This document shows positions 43,997-54,523 of a DNA stretch of 64,000 bases, one piece after another. The notes under the pieces were generated by a model, which made no database searches, was not told where the DNA came from, and saw nothing but the letters and a program-made list of their open reading frames with translations. Numbering within the stretch: the first letter of the stretch is position 1; the number at the start of each line of letters is the position of its first letter. The position numbers and the translations under genes were made by a program. The stretch comes from Bryoerythrophyllum caledonicum (Eukaryota > Streptophyta > Bryopsida > Pottiales > Pottiaceae), in NCBI GenBank assembly GCA_963971425.1, contig OZ020524.1, positions 17,797,845-17,861,844 of the forward strand. Direction: 5' to 3'.

Positions 43997-44060
43997 CATT
44001 TGTCATCTTGTATTCTTTTATAGATATCTATATCTATAAAAGAATACAGGATGACAAATG
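43997..44060. repeat. Near-perfect 64-bp palindrome
   Basis: Two 30-nt arms (CATTTGTCATCTTGTATTCT... and its inverse) match at 29 of 30 positions around a TATCTATA-type centre. Confidence 0.75.
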
Positions 44061-44234
44061 AGCGCGCCGAATAGATGAACATGCCGATGAAAAATGGATG
44101 AAACATATCGCAGTTAGGGTTTGCGCTGGGGACGCCAGAAACTCAGTGTACGTCGACTTGAAGTTCATGAAGAAGACATGCCGACGCTGGCGATGGTGAT
44201 GAGCATGGAGGCGCTGCAGCAGCCGTAGCAGGGC

Positions 44235-44765
44235 ATGTCGATGGCGATGGATTTCCGATCGATGGGGATGCCGGAGCTGTGGCGGCAGGGCGCGGAGCTG
44301 TTGCGCGTCGGGGAGGTGGTGGTGGAAGTGCTGGCCAACGTCTTCTCGCACCTCGACTCCTTCAAGGACATGGCCATGTAAATTATGACTCTTCCTCTGT
44401 TTCTAGGTCCGCTTTGGGTCGTGGAGGTTGATTAATTTGGTGGAGAATTGTTGCTTTCAGTTTGAGGAGGGTGTGCAAGAACTAGGGCGAGGGCGTGAGG
44501 CAGACGCTGGGGAGCCGCGACAGCCTGAGCTTTGCGGGTGGCGCATCACAGACGACGTCGTCGCCGCGATCGTCCACGAATCGGTGGAGCTCCGAGAACT
44601 CAACTAACAAGGGAATTGGCTCGCAGGTGTGCCGCTTCTGCGTCGGCGCGGACAACATCACGGTGGAGCTCGGCGGCGGCGAGCGCGAGGTCTTACGCTG
44701 CATCAACTCCGAGGGCTCTGGGTCCTTGACGTGCACCATGTGCCAGGGCACACCTGCGAGCCAGA
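44235..44765 (+). pseudogene. Broken F-box gene fragment
   Basis: Exon 1 (44235-44377) encodes an F-box-like helix set: GEVVVEVLANVFSHLDSF then KDMA. A short intron (44378-44460) leads to exon 2, LRRVCKN followed by TAG (44483-44485) where a Trp is expected, then GEGVRQTLGSRDSLSFAG. A one-base loss near 44536 shifts the frame; in the shifted frame the sequence continues WRITDDVVAAIVHESVELRE, as in F-box/LRR proteins. A Cys-containing stretch (CRFCVGADN, CTMCQG) follows. The gene ends without a recognisable 3' part, just before an LTR element. It is a decayed gene or a captured fragment, and not functional. Confidence 0.65.
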
Positions 44766-44818
44766 GTGAATTCTGTGTCAGATTTCGAGTTTTGTGCAAG
44801 ATTTCGGGCTAAGTGCAA

Positions 44819-45377
44819 TGTTAAAGGGAGATTGACCTACAAACTCACTTTCATATAAAACCTAGAAACCCTAAGAAACCCTAAGAAACCCTGATTTGCT
44901 CAAAACTCCTCATTAAACCTCAAATCACGTCGGATTTTATTGGCTAGGTCATAGTTTTTACATGGCAAAGTCTCTCTAATACAATGTAACCTCAAAACCT
45001 CTAAAAACTCCTCAAACCCTAATTGTGTCTAAGCTCCAACTCCTAGCTCCAAGTTGCAAGTGTGTGAGAGAGAGAGAGCTCCAAGCTCCCCCTCCATGTG
45101 CACCAAACCCTAACTGAAGTCATCTGGCGGATGAATACTAGACTCGATGAAAGTCATCCAACTGTCCAGGTTCATCCAACTAGCGGATGAAATTGGTCAG
45201 GACGGAAATCATCCGCCTAGCCAGGTTTCATCTCGCCAGCCCAATAGATGAAAAATTGTCCAGGACGGAAATCATCCACCTAGCCAGCTTCATCCACTGG
45301 AGAGCTAAAGAATTTATTCGGAGTCCAAAAATAAAAATTACTACCCAGGTCTGCTAATCCTGGTTCTCCATTTAACA
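44819..45377 (-). repeat. 3' LTR (left copy), 559 bp
   Basis: Starts TGTTAAAGG and ends TTTAACA (inverted TGTTAAA). Contains repeated GGATGAA/CATCC motifs. It carries an extra GAAACCCTAA unit and about 60 bp near the right side that the other LTR lacks. Confidence 0.85.
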
Positions 45378-46419
45378 TTATCCCCCTTCTAAACTACATC
45401 GGTCCTCCGATGTTTTTTTTTTTTTTTTTTTTTTTCTTCGGTTGAAAGTCATCTATGACTCCTTCTGGTGTTGCCTTTGGATATGCCCCCAACGTGTTTT
45501 CTCACCAGCTGCTCCAGTTATGAGGCCATCTCCGTGGCTGGGTAAAGATCGTGGATCTCCTCGTCCTCCGTCTCTCCTCAGTCTGTCCGGGTGCCGATAC
45601 CCTGTCCAAGTCCCAAAATCTCCGCCTTGACACCAACTTCCAAGCTTCACCTGGGCAACCATTATTGCATATTTCTAACGTTAATATCCTTCAAGTCAGC
45701 TTCTTCTATGAAGCTCCAACTTGCACACTCCTGGTAGCCTTGCTGCCACTCTGCGCACCTCTATTTCTCTTTCGTGTGGTGAATGTGAGGCTTGTTGTAC
45801 GCTAGCCTCCGAGGTATTATGTGGTCCGCCCATGACCGTATTAACCTCCACTTTGTCCGGCCGCAGTACTAGCCGTGTTGTGTGCGGTTGCTGGAATTGA
45901 CTTCCAACATCTCTTGGACCTCTTCCTCCCTGGTCACCATCCATGCTGAGTGAATTGTCTTCTGCTTTCGGTGACTGACTTCCGGTGTTGGCCTGGTCGA
46001 GTTGTCCTGCCAGCACTTCAGTATCCGGTCTTCTCTGGGTGCCCCGGTAGTGATCAGGGATCTCTTTTGTCCTCCGTCCCTCCTGTGGTCCTCCCTTTCC
46101 GGGTGCCGACATACTACTCTGGTCATGCAATCCCGCCAGCCATCCACTATCTTTCCTCCTTTCCGGTTAGCAATGCATTCCTCTAGTCTAGGTGTTGCCT
46201 AGTAAGTAGTGTCCGCATATTGTAGCTGGAATTTTCCTTTGCAACTTTTTTACCTACTAAACATAACATCAAAATTTCCCATTTTCTTTTTCTTTTCAAT
46301 TTTTAATTTTTAACTTGAAGGATGTGTTTCCGGAAACTTACCTGGTCCGGGTGCACCATCCCCCTTCTAGAGTAGAACAGTCCCCTGGTCCGGGTGGTAC
46401 GTCGGTGTTGACTTCAGCT

Positions 46420-46640
46420 GGAAGCCTCTTGGTCTCTGGGTGTCCCCAAAAATGATCGGATGGCCGGATTGGGACTCCGGGCTGGCTGCAGCTGAAAGGT
46501 CTCCAGGTCTCCGCGTGTCACCGAAAATGATCGGATGGCCGGGTTGGGACTCCGGGCTGGCTGCAGTTGAAAGGTCTCCGGGTCCCCGGGTGTCCCAGGA
46601 ATGATCGGATGTTCGCGTTGGGACTCCTGGTTGGCAACAG
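46420..46640. repeat. Tandem repeat of about 80 bp inside the LTR element
   Basis: About three units, each with GGTCTCCGGGT, AATGATCGGATGGCCGG and TTGGGACTCCGGGCTGGCTG. Confidence 0.7.
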
Positions 46641-47084
46641 CCAAAACTACCTCGAAAACTACCTCTAAAACTGCCTTAAAAATGGCCGGAAAAACGGCCG
46701 CTAAAACTACCTCTACAACTGCCGCTAAACTTGTAGAAAAGTTCCGCTAATCGTCTAGAAAAGTTCGCTAAACGTCAGTAAAGTTCCGCTAAACGTCCAC
46801 ACAAATTACCAAGGTGTGTCCGGAAACAAAAACTTGGAAATACATTCAAAAATTTGGAAAGAATAAATAACTTTCCTGGACGTAGTGTTGTTGGGTGCCT
46901 ACTGCTACCGGCGCGCGATCACCGCCCGGGGCACGTCTTTGGCTGGGCTGGACTCCGGGAGTCGTTGCTGGAAAATGGCCGGACTGGCAGCACTGCCAGA
47001 AGTTGCTGCCAGGAGTCACTGCCGGTACTCCGCTTGGGCTAGTTACTATCAGCTTCAGCTCCAGGGCCTGTAATTCTGCTGGAC

Positions 47085-47245
47085 TGGGCAGAAATTGTCG
47101 TCGGGACTGGTCAGAAACTGGGCAGAAATTGTCGTTGGGACTAGTCAGAAACTGGGCAGAAACTGTAGCCGAGACTGGTCAGAAACTGTGCAGAAACTAG
47201 GCAGGACTGTCGCTGGGACTGGGTAGAAACGGGGCAGAAACCATA
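47085..47245. repeat. Tandem repeat of about 31 bp inside the LTR element
   Basis: Four to five units of GGGACTGGTCAGAAACTGGG with CAGAAATTGTCGTT or close variants. Confidence 0.7.
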
Positions 47246-47474
47246 ATTTTGCCTTTTCCTCAAACAACACAAATGTTGGAGTTTTTACAAAAACCCACAA
47301 AAACCTAGTAGTACAATGTATAGAGAAGCACTCTAAACCTACGATGCAACTCAAATACAACTAGAACTTCAAAAAACAAGCCTCCAAACCCTAGATCTAG
47401 ATCTCAAAGCTTCAAACCCTAGTTGCCTCCTTGTAGCAAGAGCCACATGATTCGAACTTGTGCATGGTCGCCAA

Positions 47475-47960
47475 TGTTAAAGGGAGATTGACCTACAAAC
47501 TCACTTTCACATAAACCCTAGAAACCCTAAGAAACCCTGATTTGCTCAAAACTCCTCATAAAACCTCAAATCACGTCGGATTTTATTGGCTAGGTCATAG
47601 TTTTTACATGGCAAAGTCTCTCTAATACAATGTGACCTCAAAACCTCTAAAAACTTCTCAAACCCTAATTGTGTCTAAGCTCCAACTCCTAGCTCCAAGT
47701 TGCAAGTGTGTGAGAGAGAGAGAGCTCCAAGCTCCCCCTCCATGTGCACCAAATCCTAACTGAAGTCATCCGGCGGATGAACACTAGACTGGATGAAAGT
47801 CATCCAGCTGTCCAGGTTCATCCAACTGGCGGACGAAATTGGTCAGGACGGAAATCATCCGCTTGGCCAGGTTCATCCACTGGAGAGATAAAAAACTCAT
47901 TCGGAGTCCAAAAATAAAAATTACTATCCGGGTCCGCTAATCCTGGTTCTCGGTTTAACA
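47475..47960 (-). repeat. 5' LTR (right copy), 486 bp
   Basis: Same ends as the left LTR and about 90 percent similar by eye, with short deletions. The inferred primer-binding site begins directly inside it at 47474 on the minus strand. Confidence 0.85.
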
Positions 47961-47965
47961 TGCAA

Positions 47966-48737
47966 GATGCAAGGTTTCATAAACGATGTCCTGCTGCAGA
48001 GAAAAGCCGGAGTCGAGTAGGAGAAGTTTTGTTCAAAGAATTCAGACTGACCGATATAGAGCAAAAGTCGAGATGAGCAACACGACTTTTGTGTAGGAAT
48101 TCGTGTCGCAGACTAATGAGTCCTGTGAAGATACAGGCTTTCATGAAAGATTTTGCGTTCTCCCGAAGATTTCCCTGAGAGAGATGAGCAGAAGAACCTA
48201 GCGTGAAAAATTTGTAAAATGGTCTTATACTGTGTCGACATGTATGGTGTGGTACTTCTATTTTTAAAAGTTTATTTTGCTTCACTTTAATACATTTTTT
48301 GTGCTTCAAGAGTAAATTATGTGAACGTATGTATAATCGCCCATCAACCTCAATTGTACCTTGCAAACCTAGATATTAATGATTGTCCTTGCTGTGGTAC
48401 TAAGAAATATACAATATGCTAAGCTTGATGTTGGTCCGTCCGTTCCCAGTAAATAAATTCATCCAACAAAAATTATCCAACAAGAAAGGTGTCCAAAGGA
48501 CATGGGTACCCCACTAGATATATAATAGAATTCAATGAGGCTCTGGGTGAGGCAACACTCACACTTCAACTGAACTTAAGAAAGATAAAGCTAGAACTAA
48601 ACTTCTGATTAGTTAGAATTGGAATAGAAAATCTAATTCTGGAATAGAAAGTCTACTTTTGGAATAGAAAGTAAAACAGACTAGAGATAGAGTTGGTAGT
48701 TGATAGAGTTGGTAGTTGATAGAGTTGGTATATAACG
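47966..48737. other. Spacer between transposons
   Basis: About 48215-48360 is a fragment of the TTAA-flanked small-element family (ACATGTATGGTGTGGTACTT, AATACATTTTTTGTGCTTCA). 48480-48531 is the inverted Helitron-5'-like end described at 43156-43760. 48684-48733 is three GAGTTGGTAGTTGATA repeats. No gene seen. Confidence 0.45.
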
Positions 48738-48833
48738 TATGGGAATAGTGGGCGCACATGCAATGTTGTCTATACAGAAGCACTTCATTAATAAGCATGT
48801 CGCCCCTGTTGGTACAACGGGTATATAACCTCA
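48738..48833 (+). mobile_element. Degraded Helitron 3' end, extra copy
   Basis: About 95 bp nearly identical to the 3' end at 52787-52882 (GGGCGCACATGCAATGTTGT; AAGCACTTCATTAATAAGCA). The terminal hairpin has one extra base and the final tetranucleotide is CTCA in place of CTAG. Confidence 0.7.
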
Positions 48834-49026
48834 TGATATATAGATTTGTCCTGGATTCTTTAAAGACTGATTATGTTATAAATTTTGAATTTTGAATTTG
48901 CTCATCAAATTTTCACAAAGGGCGGAAGTCACCAACCGGCTCCCACAAGCGCGACGTGATTTCGATGGCAGCAACGACCGGATGGAGGTGCGATGTGACC
49001 ATTGTAACGCTTTACATTGGATCGAG

Positions 49027-52000
49027 GAGCAGGTGACGGGTTCGTCATGAGCACTTCCGCACTTCACTACATGCTGCTGTTGCGGGAAGGTCCAACTGTC
49101 CCCATTGGCGCCACCACCGCCAACGCTGCGTCGTCTACTAGAAGGCCAAATACATGAGGCCGGAGTCCTCATGGTCGGACATGGAACAGATGCGGAAGGA
49201 ACAACACTCGATATTGTTGTCAAGAAGATCGTTAGTCCGTTACAGCGCATTTCTATCCTGCACCCTTCATACATCCCAATACACTATGTAATGCTCTTTT
49301 TCAACGGTCAGGATGGGTGGCACCCGAATATTGCCTTGGCCGGCTTCAACTACAATCGCGATTCCGGAGAATTTGTGGAGAACTCGGAAAGTGAAGCAGA
49401 GGTTGTTCGCGGTCGAGGCAGATCGAAGCGTGTTTCAATCACTCAGTTCTACGCGTACATCATTCATGTGCGCAATGACGAACATATCTTTTGTGTTGGA
49501 CGCCTGCTTCAGCAATTCATTGTTGACGAGTACGCCTGCGCCGAGGAGAACCGTCTCAATTTCATCCGCCACAACCAAGCCAATCTTCGTGTTGATATTT
49601 ACAAGGGTGCGCAGGATGCATTGGACCAGGGTGACGTCAATGCGGCGCAGATCGGCCAGAAGCTCATTCTTCCATCGTCATTCACCGGTGGGCCATGCCA
49701 GATGGTGCAGCTTTATACGATGCAATGGCAATTGTCTACAACTTCGGCATTCCCGACCTCTTTTAGACATTCACGTGCAATCCGAAGTGGGAGGAGATCA
49801 CACGTGAGCAACTTCCAGGCCAAACAGCGAGCGACCGGCCAGACTTAGTGAGTCGTATGTTCAACTTGAAGCTGAAGGAATTGCTAAAAGATCTAGAGAA
49901 AGGAGTGTTGGGGATGCCGGAGGCGCAAGTTTGGGTTGTCGAGTTTCAGAAATGCGGTCTCCCTCATGTCCACATGCTCCTCATTCTCAACGATCAATCA
50001 AAGTTGCGGACACCAGAGGAGATCGACAACATGGTTTCCGCTGAAATTCCTGACCGTGATATCCATCCGCTGGCATACAAGACGGTGACAAGATGCATGA
50101 TACACGGGTTGTGCGGTGCAGCATACCGGTACCCTTTCGCACCGTGCATAAAGGACAGAAAATGCACAAAACAATACCCCCGTCACTTCAACCCAACAAC
50201 ACAGACGAATGATGATGGATACCCCAAATATCGGCGATGCGACAATGGACGCATGTTTGTTGACGCCCGCGGCAACGCCATTGATAACAGGTGGGTGGTG
50301 CCACACAATTTGTGGCTATCAACCAAATACAATGCCCACATTAACATTGAGGTAAGATACTCTGCCACAGATGCCTGTCCAAGGTGTGTAATATTTGTAG
50401 CTTACTATTTGTAGTTTATAGAGATTTGCTCGACCGTCCAAGCTGTCAAGTACCTCTTCAAATACGTCTACAAAGGGCATGATTGCGTTACAGTGGTGCT
50501 TCAAGGACCGATTGACGAGGTGAAGCAATATATCAACGCTCGCTATGTGTCGCCTCTAGAGGCCGTTTGGCGACAATTTAAATTCAGGCTGCACGCCGGA
50601 TTGCCGTCACTTACACGACTACAAATCCACCTGCCAAATGAGCGTCGCATCATGTTCAACGCCAACGAGCCACTTTCCGAGGTCATTGCCCGCACAGCAG
50701 ATTACAAGACAAGCTTGACGGAGTTTTTTGACATCAACCAGACCGATCCGCTTGCTCGCCTGATGCTTTGCCAGGACATGCCCAAACACTTCACGTGGAA
50801 TGTTTTGCAGAAGAAGTGGAAGCGGCGTCAGACGGGAACGACAATCGGACGGGTGTATTTTGTTGGGCCGTCCGGCGGCGAGCGGTTCTTTGCACAAACC
50901 CTTTTGACGGTGGTGAAGGGAGCTACGTCCTTCGAGAACTTGCGGACCGTTGACAGGCGTATCCACGATACCTTCGAAGTTACTTGCATTGCACACGGTC
51001 TATATGAGACAGACGAGGAGTGGGACCAGCGCATGACAGAGGCGGCAGAGATGCAGACCGGAGCGCAGATGTGCTCATTGTTTGTCACAATCCTCACACA
51101 CGGCCCTCGAGCAGACCCGCTACAACTTAGGGAACGACACAGCGTCCATATGGCCGGCGATTACGCACACCGACTTTGTCAGCGTGGGATTGTGCAGCCA
51201 AATGAGAATCAGATACGTAGCCTCGTTCTGTACCTCATCAACGACGACCTTGCCACCACGATGGGAAGGACTCTGGCCAACTTTGGCCTGCCCAATCCGT
51301 CCGTTGCGTTGGAGGAGCTTGAGATTGAAGGCAATCGATCGATTCGTGATCAGCTTAAGAACAATATCCTGGCACTTCAGGAAAAGCTGAGACGTACGCT
51401 ACCGACATTAAACATTGATTAGCGCGCTGCGTTTGACGCAATTCACGGTGCCTATCAAGCTAGCAAGGCTGATATTTTTTCCATCGACGGCCCTAGAGGG
51501 ACGGGAAAGACATACTTGGAGAACATCACCCTCTACTCCGTCCGTGCAAACAGTGACATTGCTCTGGCAATGGCATCCTCCGGAATTGTTGCGCTCCTTC
51601 TTGAGAAAGGTTGGACAATGCACTCAAAGTTCAAGATTCCCCTCCAGCTTACACCAACCTCTTAGTGCGCCATCACGCGCCAGATGGACCTTGCAAAGCT
51701 TATCCGTTGCACCAAACTCATTCTCTGGGACCACGTGCCCATGACAAACAAGCACGCATTCGAGGTGGTGGACCGATCGCTACGGGATATTATTGGTATT
51801 GACCTCTCGTTTGGCGGGATCATCTTCGTTATGTGTGGTGATTTTTGCCAAGTGCTTCCAATTCTTCCGAAGGCATCACGTCCGCAGGTTGCGATGGCCT
51901 CCATCAAGGAGTCCCATCTGTGGCCACATGTGCAAACTTTTCGTCTGACCATCAACATGCGGACTGGCACGGACGGTAATAGAGCAAGCAAGGAATTTGG

Positions 52001-52882
52001 CGGCCGCACTTTATCCGAATGGCTCATTGCCTTAGGCGAGGATCGCTTGCCGAGCGCCGACAATGGATACGTGCATTGCCCCCAAAGCATGATTGTTGAA
52101 CGTGCACCAGCGCTGAACTATGGACAAGACAACGGCCGCGCACGCCTCATTGATTGTGTATACCCAGGTGTCCGCAGCGGACACCAAATTGCCAACTGTG
52201 ACTTTCTCAGCGAGCGTGCAATCCTTGCCCCACTCAACCGCGGCGTTGCGGAGATCAATGAAGAGATTCTGAAGTTCATCCCTGGCAATGAGCAGACCTA
52301 TCTAAGCACAGATTCGATCAATGACCCGATAGGTGCAAACGTGATCCCCATCGAGTATTTCAACCGTCTGGACCTCAACAGCTGGCCTCCTCATCGGCTG
52401 TCACTCAAGGTTGGCACACCGATTATGCTGTTGCAAAACCTTGATCATGCAAATGGTTTGTGCAATGGCACGCGACTTCTCATCAGGCGGTTTGAGCAGT
52501 GGGTCATTGAAGGGGAAGTCATGACAAACGACCACAAAGGACACATTGCCTTTATTCCACGCATATCATTGACATCCAAGGATGCAGGATTGCCTTACAA
52601 AGTCAAGCGCAAGCAGCTCCCTATCCAACTTGCATATGCGATGACTATCAACAAATCCCAAGGATAGACCCTCAAGCACGTTGGCATCGATGTCAGTAGA
52701 GAGGTGTTTTCCCAAGGCCAGCTATATGTTGCATTCTCTCACGCAACCTCGCCTGCCCACGTAAACATTCTTCTGACAGATGACAGGTATGGGAACAGTG
52801 GGCGCACACGCAACGTTGTCTACACAGAAGCACTTCATTAATAAGCATATCGCCCCGTTGGTACAACGGGTATATAACCTAG
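49027..52882 (+). mobile_element. Decayed autonomous Helitron (RepHel) with intact 3' end
   Basis: Rep-like and Pif1-type helicase coding remnants (about 49105-52800) lead to a 3' terminus with the stem CCCGTTG / CAACGGG around GTA (52854-52870), then TATATAAC and CTAG (52879-52882), followed by T. This is the standard rolling-circle transposon end. The 5' end was not located with confidence; it should begin TC between 48834 and 49104. Confidence 0.82.
49105..52790 (+). pseudogene. Helitron Rep/helicase coding region, interrupted
   Basis: The Helitron-like N domain includes QKLILPSSFTGGPCQM and PDLF-TFTCNPKWEEIT, then the rolling-circle HUH motif in CGLPHVHMLLIL (about 49950). The helicase has Walker A GPRGTGKT (about 51490), MCGDFCQVLPIL (motif II-type) and AMTINKSQG (motif VI). 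An apparent intron of 72 bp (50352-50423) splits NIE from ICSTVQAVKYLFKYVYKGHD. Disablements: a one-base frameshift before 49716, TAG at 49764-49766, TAG at 51420-51422 where Gln is expected, TAG at 51663-51665, and TAG at 52665-52667 where the family has Gln (SQGQT). No active transposase can be made from it. Confidence 0.85.
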
Positions 52883-53137
52883 TAATGATGTAAAATGATA
52901 AAGAGATTTTCATTTGTGTGGGTAACTTTTTTAGCATGTTTTTTCACACAAAGACGAATGTTGTTTAAAAAAAATAAAAGCATTAAAAAATAATAGAAAC
53001 TAAAAATAAAAAGCAACAAAAAGTAAAGGAAACTAAAAATCAAAGCAACGAAAAGTAAAAGCAATAGTTTTATAAGAACTTGCACTCTTCAAACTTGACA
53101 AAAGTTCAAAGAGGTTAGAAACGCAATATATTTTGTC
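52883..53137. other. Upstream region of the F-box gene
   Basis: A-rich, with ACTAAAAATAAAAAGCAAC-type repeats (52990-53060). It separates the Helitron end from the F-box start by 255 bp. Confidence 0.45.
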
Positions 53138-54523
53138 ATGCCGGCCATGGATCCAAAACTATGGAGCCAACTTCCAGACGATTGCTTGGAAAAAATCCTC
53201 ATCTTGCTTCCAGTGCGTGATCTTTGTCAGCTCCGCTCCGTTTCCAAGACGTGGAACGACCTCATTAGCAGCGTGCGCTTCGCGACCGCCCACACACAAA
53301 GAGCCGCCCAGAGCCCCTCCATTGCCATGCGCGATTGGGTCTTGGACGACAACAACAACTACCACGAGTGTTATAGTTTCCTGGATCTCAAATCCCACAA
53401 GTGGAACACCGTCAGCAACGACCAAATGCGCCTGCTCCCCTACCAACATAGTTACGTTAGCCCGGTTGCTTACATGAACGACGGGCTCGTATGCCGCTAC
53501 GTGACACGAATCAAGGGGCCCCCCTTTTGGCGCTACTGGGAGACAGAAGGCTCAGCATTCACCATCGTCATTTATAACCCGATTGGCATCTCTCCAAAAG
53601 AGCTCCCAGGCGTCAAATGCCACTCGAGGTCCAACTCCAACTTCGACGGCACCGACTTCCCGGTTCTTGTCCCCGTTGTCGACAACGCTACCTCAACGTT
53701 TAAAGTGCTCTTCATCAATCACCGTATCGCTCCCGCACTCAACCCAACGCACATTGAACCCTTTGTGAAGATCTACGACTCCGTCACAAACGAGTGGCGT
53801 GTTGGAGCAGAACCATTTTGTGTTCACGCGGGTGGAGTTGGACCCATTTTGAACGCAGTTGTTTTGAATGGCTTCGTCTACATCCACTTCGGTGCCGTCC
53901 GTAGCTACTTGAACGGACGAGTTGTGCCGGGGACCCCTCGCTCACTCTGGCGTTATAACTTAGCTTCGGACGTGTGGGAGCAAGTCATCATCAACATGGG
54001 TGATTGTCCCATCAAGGTCCAGTTCTTTGCATCGGCGGACCGGTTATACTATTTCGGGTGGATGAAGTCTAATTTTAAGCTGGAGCTTCACGAGATTTCG
54101 GTGCCGGAAATGACAATCACAACAACGTTCTCGCTCCCAGCAGCCAAGGCGATGGAGCTACTGCATGAGGACAAGGCGTGCTTCGAAGTCGCGGCGGCTG
54201 CCTTCGGAAACTCTGTGATGATGATGTCGAGAAGGAGCAAGAATGCGTGTGTGCTGGATTTGGAGACGCGCGGCGTGTGGAAGAGAGTGCCAAGCAGCAC
54301 GGCATGGGCGCCCCGAAGCCTTGCACGAGACGCGTTCTCCTTTGATTTTGCACAACACCTGTATCAATCCAATTTCACGGCTTGCTTGTTTGCAAATCCG
54401 ATCGGGAACACGAACCTCATTCTGCCTAACTCGTTGTGGCATGAGGACTCCACAACGCGGTTCAAGGCAGATCAAAGAAGGACGGCAAAGCGGATTAAGG
54501 TCTCTCCGTCAAATATGTATTGA
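53138..54523 (+). CDS. F-box protein with kelch-type C-terminal region, single exon, 461 aa
   Basis: The F-box is at about 7-47 (LWSQLPDDCLEKILILLPVR then LCQLRSVSKTWNDLI), a typical SKP1-binding helix set. The remainder resembles plant F-box/kelch proteins: LWRYNLASDVWEQV (about 270) is a kelch-like Trp repeat, followed by DRLYYFGW and a C-terminal LDLETRGVWKRVPSS (about 375-390). Such proteins are substrate receptors of SCF ubiquitin ligases; the target cannot be read from sequence. The frame is intact over 462 codons with no introns. ATG 53138 lies just before the F-box; Met4 is an alternative. Codon third positions are GC-rich, unlike the flanking transposons. An antisense ORF set is a shadow. 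Confidence 0.88.
   Translation: MPAMDPKLWSQLPDDCLEKILILLPVRDLCQLRSVSKTWNDLISSVRFATAHTQRAAQSPSIAMRDWVLDDNNNYHECYSFLDLKSHKWNTVSNDQMRLLPYQHSYVSPVAYMNDGLVCRYVTRIKGPPFWRYWETEGSAFTIVIYNPIGISPKELPGVKCHSRSNSNFDGTDFPVLVPVVDNATSTFKVLFINHRIAPALNPTHIEPFVKIYDSVTNEWRVGAEPFCVHAGGVGPILNAVVLNGFVYIHFGAVRSYLNGRVVPGTPRSLWRYNLASDVWEQVIINMGDCPIKVQFFASADRLYYFGWMKSNFKLELHEISVPEMTITTTFSLPAAKAMELLHEDKACFEVAAAAFGNSVMMMSRRSKNACVLDLETRGVWKRVPSSTAWAPRSLARDAFSFDFAQHLYQSNFTACLFANPIGNTNLILPNSLWHEDSTTRFKADQRRTAKRIKVSPSNMY

Larger units (their letters stand above)
44819..47960 (-). mobile_element. Non-autonomous LTR retrotransposon with 5-bp target duplication
   Basis: LTRs at 44819-45377 and 47475-47960 begin TGTTAAAGGGAGATTGACC and end TTTAACA; TGCAA at 44814-44818 and 47961-47965 is the target duplication. 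Next to the left LTR is a purine tract (minus strand AGAAGGGGGA), and next to the right LTR a minus-strand TGGCGACCATGCAC primer site, so the element reads on the minus strand. The 2.1 kb interior shows no gag, protease, reverse transcriptase or integrase; it holds tandem repeats instead. This is a LARD/TRIM-like element that needs proteins supplied in trans. Confidence 0.85.

Noticed and set aside
45696..46147. Minus-strand frames inside the LTR element as possible gag or pol
   Set aside because: No zinc knuckle, protease, reverse transcriptase or integrase motif; they overlap tandem-repeat sequence.
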